A stretch of 25,665 bases of DNA from the NCBI GenBank assembly GCA_037440525.1, contig JBBITW010000034.1, positions 1 through 25,665 on the forward strand, written 5' to 3'. Origin of the DNA: JBBITW01 sp037440525 (GTDB taxonomy: Bacteria > Desulfobacterota > BSN033 > UBA1163). The position numbers and the translations under genes were made by a program. The number at the start of each line of letters is the position of its first letter. Within the stretch, counting starts at the first letter, position 1. Shown here piece by piece: positions 15,502 through 24,900 of this stretch. The notes beneath the pieces were generated by a model that was given only the letters and a program-made list of their open reading frames with translations, had not been told where the DNA came from and made no database searches.

Positions 15502-16638
15502 ATGAACAATAAAGAGATCCGTAGAAAGACCTTAGAGAAGGTTAGAAGAATTGTTATCAAGATTGGATCGAGTATCCTTGCCTCAGTTGAGAAGGGTTTA
15601 AATCATGATGTCTTCTCCCGTCTGGCCAAAGAGATATCAGAGCTTAAGCGTCAGGGTTATGAGGTCGTAATGGTTTCTTCTGGCGCAATAGCAGCTGGAA
15701 TGGAGAAACTGGGTTATAAAACCCGGCCCCAGAGCATCACCCACAAGCAGGCAACCGCTGCTGTTGGACAGAGCAGATTGATAAATATCTATGAAACATA
15801 CTTTTCACGCCACCAGCAGATGGTGGCCCAGATACTTCTCACTCACGAGGATTTAAGCCACAGAAATAGATTTCTAAATGCCAGAAATACCCTTCTGACC
15901 CTCATTGACCTTGGTATTATTCCTATCATAAATGAGAATGATACAGTGGTTGTGGAGGAGATTAAATTTGGTGACAATGATAACCTCTCAGCCCTCATAA
16001 CAAATCTTGTGGAGGCAGACCTTCTCATCATAATGACTGATATTGAGGGAATCTGTGAGCGCGATCCGAGGCTCTACCCGGATGCCAAATGTATCTCCCT
16101 GATTGAGGATATCGATAAGGATCTGGATGCGATGATAGGGGAAACAGCAAGCCAAATGAGTGTTGGAGGGATGGTAAGCAAGATTCAGGCTGCGAAAAAG
16201 GCAGCCCGCTTCGGGGTCCCCACTGTAGTAGCCTGTGGAACAAAAAAGGATGTCCTTCACCAGATCATCAAAGGGAAAGAGATTGGGACAATGATACTTC
16301 CAAAAAGAGAGGCCCTTAGCAGTCGAAAAGGCTGGATTGCCTTTACCCTTAAACCCAAGGGTAATATTCTGGTTGATGAAGGGGCAAAAAGGGCGATTGT
16401 CCAGAGAGGAAAGAGCTTACTTCCTTCGGGAATTACAGAGATCAGGGGAAATTTCAATCGAGGCGATTCTGTCTCCTGCATCGGCCCGCGGGGTAAGGAG
16501 TTTGCGAGGGGACTCGTTAATTACAGCTCAGATGAGCTTGATAAGATTAAAGGCCTTAAGACAGACCAGATAGAAGATGTTCTGGGATATAAATATTCCG
16601 ATGAAGTGATTCATCGGGATGACCTCGTGGTGCTATGA
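15502..16638 (+). CDS. proB: Glutamate 5-kinase with PUA domain
   Basis: ProB phosphorylates glutamate in the first step of proline synthesis and is usually feedback-inhibited by proline. This 378-residue form has the amino-acid kinase fold (VIKIGSSIL near 18-26, VSSGAIAAG near 58-66, INENDTV near 147-153, TDIEGI) and a C-terminal PUA domain from about residue 285, the two-domain arrangement of E. coli ProB. The ATG is 1 nt after the obgE stop, and its own stop overlaps the proA start by 4 nt. No strong ribosome site is seen, which fits coupled translation. Confidence 0.97.
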   Translation: MNNKEIRRKTLEKVRRIVIKIGSSILASVEKGLNHDVFSRLAKEISELKRQGYEVVMVSSGAIAAGMEKLGYKTRPQSITHKQATAAVGQSRLINIYETYFSRHQQMVAQILLTHEDLSHRNRFLNARNTLLTLIDLGIIPIINENDTVVVEEIKFGDNDNLSALITNLVEADLLIIMTDIEGICERDPRLYPDAKCISLIEDIDKDLDAMIGETASQMSVGGMVSKIQAAKKAARFGVPTVVACGTKKDVLHQIIKGKEIGTMILPKREALSSRKGWIAFTLKPKGNILVDEGAKRAIVQRGKSLLPSGITEIRGNFNRGDSVSCIGPRGKEFARGLVNYSSDELDKIKGLKTDQIEDVLGYKYSDEVIHRDDLVVL

Positions 16639-17903
16639 AAGGGAGGACAAATTTTAAGGTGGATGTAAGAGAGATGGCAAAGAAGGCCAAAGAGGCTTCG
16701 CGCCTGATGGCCATACTCCCAACGGATAAAAAGAATAAGGCACTTTTTGAAATGGCAGATCTCCTCGAGAAAGATATTGCCTATCTTTCAAAAGAAAACC
16801 AGAAAGATCTGGAGGCAGGAGAGAGGGCAAAGCTCTCGAGGCCAATGCTTGATAGATTGAAGTTGACTCCAGAGGTCATCCACCAGATGGCTCAGGGGCT
16901 TCGAGAGGTTGCCTCCCTTCCTGACCCGGTTGGAGAGGTTGTAAGGATGTGGCGAAGGCCAAATGGCCTCATGGTAGGCAGGATGAGAGTTCCAATTGGT
17001 GTAATTGCCATCATCTATGAATCAAGACCAAATGTTACTGTAGATGCCTCAGCTCTTTGCTTAAAATCGGGCAACTGTGTCATTCTTCGTGGAGGTTCAG
17101 AGGCCTTTTACTCTAACCAGGCAATTGTAAAGATTCTTAAAAAGGCTATCCTTAAGGTAGGTATCCCTGAGGACTGCGTCCAGATGTTTTCTCATACAGA
17201 GAGGGAGGCAATAAAAGAGATGCTTAAGCTGGAAGAGGAGATCGATCTTGTCATCCCCCGTGGTGGTGAATCATTAATCCGGTTTGTCTCCGAACATTCC
17301 AAGATACCTGTTGTGAAACACTATAAAGGTGTCTGTCATATCTTTGTTGATGAGTCTGCAGATCAGGATATGGCCCTGAGAATATGTATAAATGCTAAGG
17401 TCCAGCGCCCCGGGGTATGTAACGCCATGGAGACTCTCCTCGTTCATGAAAAGATTGCAGATGAATTTCTCCCGAGGATGGGAGATGCCTTTAAGAAAGA
17501 GGGGGTAGAGATTCGGGGCTGTGAGAAGACAAGAAGGATTCTTCCGTGGGCTAAAGAAGCTAAAGAGAAAGACTGGTATGAGGAATATCTGGACCTGATC
17601 CTGTCCATAAAGGTGGTAAAAGGGATAGAAGAGGCTATTGACCATATTTTCAGGTATGGCTCACTTCACACAGAATCGATTATTACATCAGATTATCAAA
17701 GGGCTCAAAGGTTTTTAAGGGAGGTCAATTCCTCCTGTGTCCTGGTCAATGCCTCAACGAGGTTTAACGATGGATTTGAGTTAGGGCTTGGTGCAGAAAT
17801 GGGAATCAGTACCTCAAAGATTCATGCCTTTGGTCCGATGGGATTGGAAGAGCTAACAACCACTAAATTTATTGTCCTCGGTGAAGGGCAGATAAGGGGT
17901 TAG
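16635..17903 (+). CDS. proA: Gamma-glutamyl phosphate reductase
   Basis: ProA uses NADPH to reduce gamma-glutamyl phosphate to glutamate semialdehyde, the second step of proline synthesis. The 422-residue length is normal. Family segments include IYESRPNVTVDA (127-138), the glycine-rich ILRGGSEA (150-157), QRPGVCNAMETLL (257-269) with the catalytic Cys262, and STRFNDGFELGLGAEMGIST near the C-terminus. It overlaps proB by 4 nt (ATGA), so the two partners of the pathway are made together. A 52-nt AT-rich gap with a possible promoter separates it from nadD. Confidence 0.98.
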   Translation: MKGRTNFKVDVREMAKKAKEASRLMAILPTDKKNKALFEMADLLEKDIAYLSKENQKDLEAGERAKLSRPMLDRLKLTPEVIHQMAQGLREVASLPDPVGEVVRMWRRPNGLMVGRMRVPIGVIAIIYESRPNVTVDASALCLKSGNCVILRGGSEAFYSNQAIVKILKKAILKVGIPEDCVQMFSHTEREAIKEMLKLEEEIDLVIPRGGESLIRFVSEHSKIPVVKHYKGVCHIFVDESADQDMALRICINAKVQRPGVCNAMETLLVHEKIADEFLPRMGDAFKKEGVEIRGCEKTRRILPWAKEAKEKDWYEEYLDLILSIKVVKGIEEAIDHIFRYGSLHTESIITSDYQRAQRFLREVNSSCVLVNASTRFNDGFELGLGAEMGISTSKIHAFGPMGLEELTTTKFIVLGEGQIRG

Positions 17904-17919
17904 AGATTTTGGGTGAGAT

Positions 17920-17949
17920 TTGGAATTTTAATCCCCTGATGGTTATATT
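17920..17949 (+). promoter_or_regulatory. Candidate promoter giving a leaderless nadD mRNA
   Basis: TTGGAA (17920-17925), an 18-nt spacer and TATATT (17944-17949) make a fair sigma70 match. The predicted start falls within a few bases of the nadD ATG at 17956, and the bases before that ATG contain no Shine-Dalgarno sequence. If real, it yields a leaderless or near-leaderless transcript. Confidence 0.35.
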
Positions 17950-17955
17950 TTATAT

Positions 17956-18636
17956 ATGAAGGGAAATAAAGGGAAGGAGGTTAAAGGAAGAAGGCTTGGA
18001 CTATTTGGAGGGACATTTAACCCCATCCATATAGGTCATCTCAGAGGGGCAGAGGAGATTCGAGAATCATTCCAACTTGATGAAGTAATCTTTATTCCCG
18101 CGGCCATTCCCCCTCATAAAGGGATTGGGGAAGTTATTGATGCAAGGCATCGAATGGAGATGGTGAGGTTAGCTATTCAAAATAACCCTTTTTTCTCTGC
18201 TTCTGAGGTGGAGATTTTAAGACCCGGGAAATCTTATTCCATCGATACAATAAAATATTACAGAGAGACAAATAGTGATGATATCTACTTTATTCTCGGA
18301 AGGGATGGATTCATTGAGATTGATACCTGGAAAGATTTTAAGACCCTATTCTCGCTCTGTAATTTTATTGTTATGACAAGACCTGGGTTTGAAAAGGCCA
18401 ATCTTTTTTCAAAACTTCCGGAAGCCTTGACTTCAGACTTTCATTATAATCAGGAGATAGGGGCATGGACCCATTTTTCAGGATTTTACCTCTATTTCAA
18501 AGAGATTACATTTCTTGATATATCTTCAACAAAAGTGAGAGAGTTGATTGAGAAAGGAGAATCTGTAAGATACCTCATCCCTTCCCAAGTTGAGGAGTAT
18601 ATTCGTCAAAATAACCTCTACAAAAGAGGGAATTGA
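17956..18636 (+). CDS. nadD: Nicotinate-nucleotide adenylyltransferase
   Basis: NadD joins nicotinate mononucleotide and ATP to make deamido-NAD in NAD synthesis. The nucleotidyltransferase motif GGTFNPIHIGH is at 18-28 and the C-terminal ISSTKVRELI near 190-200 completes the active site. The length of 226 residues is slightly long because of an 11-residue lysine- and glycine-rich N-terminal extension. A GGAGG inside this extension (17976-17980) is not followed by an in-frame start codon, so I keep ATG 17956. The place between proA and rsfS is the common order in many Desulfobacterota-like genomes. Confidence 0.96.
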   Translation: MKGNKGKEVKGRRLGLFGGTFNPIHIGHLRGAEEIRESFQLDEVIFIPAAIPPHKGIGEVIDARHRMEMVRLAIQNNPFFSASEVEILRPGKSYSIDTIKYYRETNSDDIYFILGRDGFIEIDTWKDFKTLFSLCNFIVMTRPGFEKANLFSKLPEALTSDFHYNQEIGAWTHFSGFYLYFKEITFLDISSTKVRELIEKGESVRYLIPSQVEEYIRQNNLYKRGN

Positions 18637-18688
18637 TTTAATTGAAGGAGTAGATTATATAAATCTTTATTTAAGGAATATTTGAGGG

Positions 18689-18797
18689 CTCTGAAAAAGT
18701 CCTGGCATGACTGAGGAGGTAGAGTTCCAAACCCTTCGAATGCATCTCCACCCCACCTCCCCAGTCTATAAGACTCTTTTTAAATACTTTTTCAGAG
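18689..18797. mobile_element. MITE-like palindromic element without coding capacity
   Basis: Perfect 12-nt terminal inverted repeats (CTCTGAAAAAGT at 18689-18700, ACTTTTTCAGAG at 18786-18797) bound a 109-nt unit. Inner arms also pair: GACTGAGGAGGT (18709-18720) against ACCTCCCCAGTC. The segment 18735-18804 recurs inverted at 25573-25642 with about 65 of 70 bases identical. There is no ORF. It could be a non-autonomous transposon relic or a REP-type repeat; no clear target-site duplication was found. Confidence 0.6.
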
Positions 18798-18813
18798 ATC
18801 TCTATTTTTTCTC

Positions 18814-18841
18814 TTGCCAAAAAAGATTTTTCTTGTATAAT
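18814..18841 (+). promoter_or_regulatory. Sigma70-type promoter upstream of the S23-like remnant and rsfS
   Basis: TTGCCA (18814-18819), a 16-nt spacer and a perfect TATAAT (18836-18841) form a good promoter, with a start near 18848. The first reading frame it meets is the 21-codon remnant at 18905; the next is rsfS at 19011. It lies directly after the MITE-like element. Confidence 0.55.
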
Positions 18842-18904
18842 TTTGATTTAAAAATTTTGGATCATCTCCAAAAAGGTTGATAAAATCATGAGGGTTCGAG
18901 GGAG

Positions 18905-18970
18905 ATGCTTAAGAATTATAAAGAGTTAAGAATTTGGCAAAGACCATATCAAAGTATCTTTATAAAATAA
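18905..18970 (+). pseudogene. Remnant of an S23/four-helix-bundle protein gene
   Basis: A GAGGGAG ribosome site and ATG open a 21-codon frame reading MLKNYKELRIWQRPYQS and then stopping at TAA. The N-terminus matches the typical start of four-helix-bundle proteins related to those encoded by 23S rRNA intervening sequences, which are normally about 115-120 residues. Everything beyond the first helix is missing, so this looks like an internal deletion. It sits between a good promoter and rsfS in a 374-nt gap without intact genes. Family recognition is from memory of the N-terminal pattern. Confidence 0.5.
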
Positions 18971-18974
18971 GCAC

Positions 18975-18992
18975 TTGAATCCTTGAATCCTT
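18975..18992. repeat. Tandem TTGAATCC repeat after the S23-like remnant
   Basis: Two exact copies of TTGAATCC are followed by TT. A degenerate three-unit version is at 11-34. The repeat ends shortly before the rsfS ribosome site. Confidence 0.55.
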
Positions 18993-19010
18993 AATTTTTT
19001 TAAGGAGGAT

Positions 19011-19382
19011 ATGGCAACCGACTCAAAGGCAAAGTCTATTCTATGTCTAAAGGCAGCCATTGAAAAGAAGGCCGAAGATCCTGTACTTCTTGAGTTAAAG
19101 GGTTTATCTTCCATTACAGACTATTTTCTCCTCTGTACAGGCAAATCGGATCGACAGGTTCAGGCCATTGCCCAGGGGATCGAGGAGGCCCTTAAAAAGA
19201 GGGGAATACGACCAATTGGCCAGGAGGGTTCAGAGCACGGGAGATGGATCCTTATGGATTACGATGATGTGGTGGTTCACGTCTTTCTGGAACCGGTAAG
19301 GAAATTTTACGATTTGGAGGGGTTGTGGATTGAAGCGCCCCGAGTTGACCTCAAACACGAATTGATCCTAAAAAAGGAGTAG
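19011..19382 (+). CDS. rsfS: Ribosomal silencing factor RsfS
   Basis: RsfS (Iojap/YbeB family) binds L14 and blocks joining of ribosomal subunits when nutrients are scarce. The 123-residue length is normal. Diagnostic segments are ITDYFLLCTGKSDRQVQAIA (about 35-54), EGSEHGRWILMDYDDVVVHV (about 68-87) and FYDLEGLW near 100-107. AAGGAGG (19002-19008) lies only 2 nt before the ATG, unusually close, but there is no better in-frame start nearby. It follows nadD, its usual neighbour, though here 374 nt of remnants and repeats intervene. The rlmH gene that often follows rsfS is not present. Confidence 0.97.
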   Translation: MATDSKAKSILCLKAAIEKKAEDPVLLELKGLSSITDYFLLCTGKSDRQVQAIAQGIEEALKKRGIRPIGQEGSEHGRWILMDYDDVVVHVFLEPVRKFYDLEGLWIEAPRVDLKHELILKKE

Positions 19383-19385
19383 ACC

Positions 19386-19751
19386 TTGGAGAAAGGGATT
19401 GATAAAAAGACACTGGCCCGTTTTAAAAGCATCCTCCTAAAGGAGCGAGAACAGATTGTTGGAGAAGTTAAACAGACCTATGAATCCTCCCAGGAGGTGG
19501 GGCAGGATGGTATTCAGGATATCGGTGACGAGGCGGCAAATATTTACAATAAACAGATACTCCTCAGTCTGAACGAAAGTGAGCGGATGAGGCTCAGGGA
19601 GGTGGATGAAGCCTTGGACAGGATTGAAAATGGAACTTATGGAATCTGTGAAGAATGTGGAGGTCCAATAGGTATAAAAAGGCTTGAGGCAAGGCCAGTG
19701 GCAAAGTATTGTGTCCCATGTCTGACTAAATTAGAAAAAGGTAGATTATAA
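19386..19751 (+). CDS. DksA/TraR-family zinc-finger protein
   Basis: This 121-residue protein starts at TTG 19386, with AAGGAG at 19375-19380 giving good spacing. The first 75 residues are helical and should form the coiled coil of DksA-type proteins, which enter the RNA polymerase secondary channel. DIGDEA at 45-50 matches the DxxDxA tip motif of active DksA. A four-cysteine zinc finger follows (Cys88, Cys91, Cys109, Cys112). It could be a true DksA working with ppGpp or a shorter TraR/YocK-like relative; length and motif favour a DksA-like role. It begins 3 nt after rsfS, placing two starvation-response factors together. Confidence 0.88.
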   Translation: MEKGIDKKTLARFKSILLKEREQIVGEVKQTYESSQEVGQDGIQDIGDEAANIYNKQILLSLNESERMRLREVDEALDRIENGTYGICEECGGPIGIKRLEARPVAKYCVPCLTKLEKGRL

Positions 19752-19753
19752 AA

Positions 19754-21127
19754 ATGTTGGTACGACTTTTATTGATTACTATTCTAATCATAATATCTCT
19801 CTTCTGCTGGCTCTCATTGTTAAACCCTATGGATGTGGAATTCCAATTTTTTGGGACGACAGTGCCAACAGACCTTTCTACTCTGATGATATCCTCTTTT
19901 GTGCTGGGAGCCATGCTTGTTTTCATCGGCACCCTTGCACGAGATTTGAAAAGGGGTTTTCAAAACCTTCGTCAGTCGAGGAAAAGGAAGAAGGAACATT
20001 CTATCAAAGAAGAATTGAATCGAGGGATTGAATACTATATCAGGGGTGATCTCCCAAAGGCAAAGAGCCATTTCATTGAGGTCCTCAATAAAGATCCATC
20101 CCAGATAAGTATCTATTTTAAACTCTCAGAGATTGGTGTGAAAGAAGGCAACCTCGAGGAGGCCCTTAACTGGTTGGAGAAGGCCCGATGGTATGATATG
20201 AGAAATGTAGATATTCTTCTCAAAGAGGCAGAGCTCTACCAACAGATGGATCGATTGGAAGATGCAATTAGGATCCTAAATCTCGTAATAAGCATAAATG
20301 AGACAAATATCGGTGCACTGAAAACTCTGAGGCAGATCTATATGGATGGCCGAAAATGGGATGAGGCGCTTCGTGTTCAGAAGTCTATTCTAAAAATGAC
20401 AAGAGGTAAACAGGTAGAGGAAGAGACCATATTCTATTTAGGTCTGAAATATGAATATGCCAGAGAACTTCTGAGTCGGGGCGGGGAGGAGAATCTGGAA
20501 AGGGCATTGAAGGAGGCAAAAGAGATTGTTAGAGAACGGAAGACCTTTGAACCTGGATTTGTCCTATTGGGTGATATATACCTTCAATTGGGCAAATGGA
20601 ATTCAGCTGGGAAGGTTTGGGGAAAGAGCTTTCAACGATTCAAATCAATCATTTTTATTCTTCGGCTGGAAGAGCTCTATCTTGGGCGAGAAGACCCAAG
20701 CGCCCTGCTTCGTATCTATCAGAAGGTCCTTAACAATGAACCTGAGAATTGGATGGTCGCATTCTTCTATGCAAAACTCTGTTTAAGATTGGAGATGCTG
20801 GACGAGGCCCTCGAGGAAATAAATGAAATCAGCTTGCGAAGAAAGGATTTTCCAGCCCTCCACAGGCTATTAGCTGAAATATATCTCCATAAGAAAGATT
20901 TTAACAGAGCGGCCCAGGAATTCGAGAAGACCTTTGAAATGAGTAAAACTTCTTACCTTCCTTTCTCCTGTAGTGTCTGTGATAGGGAAGCTAAGGAATG
21001 GATTGCTTACTGTCCTCAATGTCGTCACTGGAGTACCTATACGATAAAAGGAGATAAGATGCCAATTCCCCTGACTTCATTAACTTCGCCTTCCTATACT
21101 GAGCGTCCCTTTTTTACGAGTGTTTAG
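19754..21127 (+). CDS. LapA-LapB fusion protein: two TM segments, TPRs and a zinc ribbon
   Basis: This 457-residue protein joins parts that are separate genes in E. coli. Residues 1-75 match LapA (DUF1049): membrane segments at about 3-21 and 42-62 with a short loop (NPMDVEFQFFG) and a basic exit. Residues about 85-400 are tetratricopeptide repeats. The end carries a rubredoxin-type zinc ribbon, Cys406, Cys409, Cys420 and Cys423, with the same C-x2-C-x10-C-x2-C spacing as LapB, followed by HWSTY. LapB controls lipopolysaccharide amount by steering FtsH to LpxC, and LapA aids it. A similar role here at the cytoplasmic face of the inner membrane is inference. The ATG is 2 nt after the preceding stop. 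Confidence 0.87.
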   Translation: MLVRLLLITILIIISLFCWLSLLNPMDVEFQFFGTTVPTDLSTLMISSFVLGAMLVFIGTLARDLKRGFQNLRQSRKRKKEHSIKEELNRGIEYYIRGDLPKAKSHFIEVLNKDPSQISIYFKLSEIGVKEGNLEEALNWLEKARWYDMRNVDILLKEAELYQQMDRLEDAIRILNLVISINETNIGALKTLRQIYMDGRKWDEALRVQKSILKMTRGKQVEEETIFYLGLKYEYARELLSRGGEENLERALKEAKEIVRERKTFEPGFVLLGDIYLQLGKWNSAGKVWGKSFQRFKSIIFILRLEELYLGREDPSALLRIYQKVLNNEPENWMVAFFYAKLCLRLEMLDEALEEINEISLRRKDFPALHRLLAEIYLHKKDFNRAAQEFEKTFEMSKTSYLPFSCSVCDREAKEWIAYCPQCRHWSTYTIKGDKMPIPLTSLTSPSYTERPFFTSV

Positions 21128-21156
21128 TAGAAGAAAATAGAATTTTCAAATAACGA

Positions 21157-21885
21157 ATGTATAGATTCATTGATAGATTACTCCAGTTCTTTCTACCTCC
21201 CCAATGTTACTTTTGTGGAAGTTTCTTAGATGAGGGTAAAAAGGATATCTGCCCTGATTGTCTTTACAAGGTAAGGAGGATTGAACCTCCTTTCTGCTCT
21301 GTATGTGGCATTCCTTTTGCTTCAATGAAGGTGGAAATCCACATCTGTGGGACTTGTATGACAAAGAAACAATATTTTACAATGGCAAGGGCGTGTTGTA
21401 TTTATGAGGGGACTCTTGAAGAGGCAATCCACAGATGGAAATATCAGGAGAAGACCTATCTCAGCTCTATTTTTGGAAAATGGATGGCTGATATATTTCC
21501 CAGCTATTGGGAGTCGAAAATGATTGATCTTCTCATTCCTGTTCCTCTCCATAAAAAGAGATTAAGGGAGAGGGGATTTAATCAATCACTTCTCCTCGTA
21601 AAAGAATTGAGCCATAGACTGGGTATCCCTTATCAGGAGAGGATTCTTAGAAAGATAAGAACAACAACTCCCCAGGTAAATCTGAGTGGTAGGGAGAGGG
21701 AAAGGGCGGTTAAAGGTGTATTCAATATCTTAAGGGGAGAAGAATTGAAGGGGAAGAGAGTCCTTCTGGTTGACGATGTCTATACCACTGGGGCAACTGT
21801 TAACGAATGCTCAAAGGTATTGATGAGAGAAGGGGCAAAAAGGGTTGATGTATTCACTCTGGCCCGTGCTGTAAAGACAATTTAG
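21157..21885 (+). CDS. comF: ComF-family phosphoribosyltransferase-like protein
   Basis: This 242-residue protein has N-terminal cysteine pairs typical of ComF/GntX zinc ribbons: CYFC (17-20), CPDC, CSVC and CGTC. The C-terminal type I phosphoribosyltransferase-like domain includes PVPLHKKRLRERGFNQS (about 129-145) and the PRPP-loop motif VLLVDDVYTTGAT near 207-219. ComF supports DNA uptake at the inner membrane in competent bacteria; in others (GntX) the role is unclear. No ribosome site is evident before ATG 21157. Thirty nucleotides separate it from the LapA-LapB fusion and 20 from the AsmA-like gene. Confidence 0.93.
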   Translation: MYRFIDRLLQFFLPPQCYFCGSFLDEGKKDICPDCLYKVRRIEPPFCSVCGIPFASMKVEIHICGTCMTKKQYFTMARACCIYEGTLEEAIHRWKYQEKTYLSSIFGKWMADIFPSYWESKMIDLLIPVPLHKKRLRERGFNQSLLLVKELSHRLGIPYQERILRKIRTTTPQVNLSGRERERAVKGVFNILRGEELKGKRVLLVDDVYTTGATVNECSKVLMREGAKRVDVFTLARAVKTI

Positions 21886-21905
21886 AAATTAAGCTGGGAA
21901 AATCG

Positions 21906-24900
21906 ATGGCTCGACGCAAAAAATTATCCTTCCTATGGATACTGATCCCTATCATTCTTTTAGGGATTCTCCTCTTTTACTCAATTAATTATCTTATCAA
22001 TCCTCAACTATATCGTAATGTGATCCAAAAATCATTGAGCCTTCAATTGGGGAGGGAAGTTACTATAGGGAAGGCCAGGATCAATCTTTGGGAAGGAATA
22101 GGTATATCATTCGAAGATTTAATAATAAAAGATCGTTCTTTTGCCTTCGACATCCTTCGGGCAAAAAGACTCACCTTAGTTCTTAAAATCCTTCCTCTAT
22201 TAAAAAAAGAGGTTAAATGGAAGCGGGTCATACTCGATAAACCCTATTTCCTTCTTACCCGGGATAGAAATGGCCAGTTCAACTTCTTGGATGGTCCGTT
22301 CACTGAGGAGCAGTTAAAGGATTCAGAGAAAAAGATAATTCAAATAATTTCCACAATATTTGGAGGCTCTTTAATAATTCGAGATGGGATAGTCAATTTT
22401 TCAGATGAACTAAGAAGTGATGAGACTACCTCAACAGAGATACGATCTTTTGAACTTCAACTTTCAAGAATTTCTTATAATAAGCCTTTTCCATTTCGAA
22501 TTCAGGGGAAGTTGATCCATGCAAAAAAGGATGGCCAATTCTCTATAAACGGGACATTGGAAAATATCCTCGAGGACATGGATATCAAAAAAGGGAGACT
22601 AAATGCAGAAGTTGAGCTTAAGAGGATTGAAATATCTCATTTTTGGCCCTACCTTAAAAGACTCCTTCCCATGGAGCTAATCTCTGGAACCCTTGATCTC
22701 AAAGGGCATTACGAGGGAAGCCCCTTAGGGCCTTTCAAGGTTTCAGCGAAGGTATTATTAAGAGAGGTGGCTTATCAACATTCAAAGGTCTTTGCCTTCA
22801 AGCTAACCCCTGAATGGATGAATATAGATTTCGATGCTGAGTATAATTTAAAGGACTTTATGGTTCCTCGTTTCTCAATAGAGTTGCCTGATATAAAGGT
22901 CAAGGGGAAGGGGAGACTCTATGAGATAGGGAAAAAGGGGATGGGCATTGACGCAGAGGCCTCGAGTAGTACTTTTGATATTTCTCATGCGAAAAAATAT
23001 ATTCCTTATAGAATCATTACACCTGATGTCTCAAATCCACTATTTCGGGGTGAAGGAAATGGCCTGGTTCAAATACTTTCTGTAAGGCTCTCAGGTAAGA
23101 TACCCGAAATTGAGCATTGTGATCAGTTAAAGTATTCCCATACATTAAAAATTGAGATGAAGCTAATTGGGGCTAAAGTTAAATTGCCCTGGGATATTCC
23201 TCCATTCGAGAATCTCAAGGGCTATCTTCTATTCCAGGATGGCAATTTAAATATGAGGGAGATGGAGGGAAAGATTTTTAATTCCACTATAGAGAGGCTT
23301 CAGGGAACATTTTATCAACTCCTCCAAATTCCAACCCTTCAAATCTCATCTGAAGGGAGAATAGATCTTGAGGATCTTCTCTCATGGAGTAAAATGAATA
23401 ATGACTCAGGAGGTCTTCCCATTTCACTCTCTTCACTTTCTTCCCTTTCAGGGAAGGCAAGATATCAACTCTCATTGAATGGAGAGCTTAAGCCACCGAT
23501 CAGATTACAACACCAGGGAATCTACCATCTCTCGAGAATTCGTTTCACCCATTCCAAGATACCTTTTCCCATTCAGATTGGAGAGGGCAGGGTGGAACTC
23601 TCTAATGAGAATCTTAAGTGGTCAGGTATGAAGGTAGAATTTGGCAATACATCAGTGATGATAAATGGGTGGTTGAGTAAAGAAGGGGGTAAGGAATCAT
23701 TTGAGTTTATATCTAAGGGCCAGGCTGAATTTAAAAATCTTCTAAGCCTTTCAAGATCACCCATCTTTTCGGAAAAGATTAGCGAGGTAATAAACAGAAT
23801 TGAGGATCTTTCAGGATCAGGCCAATTCTATTTCAGAGGAAAAGAGCCCGGGGATCATCGACCTTTTATCTATGAGATGGAGGTTACGGTCAAAGATATC
23901 TCTATTCTTCTAAGGGGGGTAAATACGCCTTTCACTTTGAGAGATGGTTCTATTTCTATATCTAACCTCGGAACAAAATTTTTGAAGTTGAAGATTCAAT
24001 CCATCAATTCTTCTTTTGTCATCGATGGATCTGCAAATCAAGGGATTCTGAATCTATCTACATCAGGTTCAATTAATCTAAGGTTCTTATACTCAATTTT
24101 GCATCAGCCTATTGTTCCTGAGCATATAAGATTGCAGATGGATCAAATCCAGGACATTTCTGGATGGGCAGATTTTCGTGTTAAAATTGAAGGTCGCACA
24201 GAAGAGGGTCTCTCAATTTTGAGAGATGGCGATATCCAGTTAAGAGGTGTCTCTCTTCAACATCAAGCTATCCCTGTTCCCCTTTCAAACATTGAAGGGA
24301 GTATAGTTTTATCCCGGGATTATTTTCAATTTATTGGATTGAAGATAAGATTTGGAAATTCTCCAGCTACCATAACGAGTATCTTTTCTCGGCCTTTGCC
24401 TTATTCAACAAAAGAGAAGCCTGAAAGAAGAGGGATGAAGCTCTCTTTCCAGATCTCATCTTCAAATATCGACCTTGACTCCATCTTTCCAAAGAAGGAT
24501 GAAAATAAACCATTCTCTTTTGAAAAGTTAAGAAACTGGCTTCAAAATTGGGTGATTGACGGGAAGTTAGATATTGAAAGGGGAAAATTTCGGGGTCTCA
24601 TTTATCAAGATCTGAAAATTGAGATGAGAAACAAAGAAGAAGGTCTCCTCCTCTATCCCTTCCAATTTAAGGCAGAAGGAGGGGATTTCTGGGGTGAAGG
24701 ATTGATAAAACCTTCTCCAAAGGGGATTAGATTCGAAATCAAACCACGCATTTCAAATATGGAAGTCAAACCCCTTCTGAGAATCCTCCTCCAGAGAGGG
24801 AATGATGAAAGGATAATGATAGCAGGGAGAATTCATGTATATAAGGTTAATCTCAAGGGAGAAGGGGAAAATTTTCAACAGATCAAGGAATCCCTTAATG

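Noticed and set aside
17970..17985. Internal GGAGG as the true nadD ribosome site
   Set aside because: No ATG, GTG or TTG occurs in frame between it and the conserved GGTFNP motif, so translation must start upstream.
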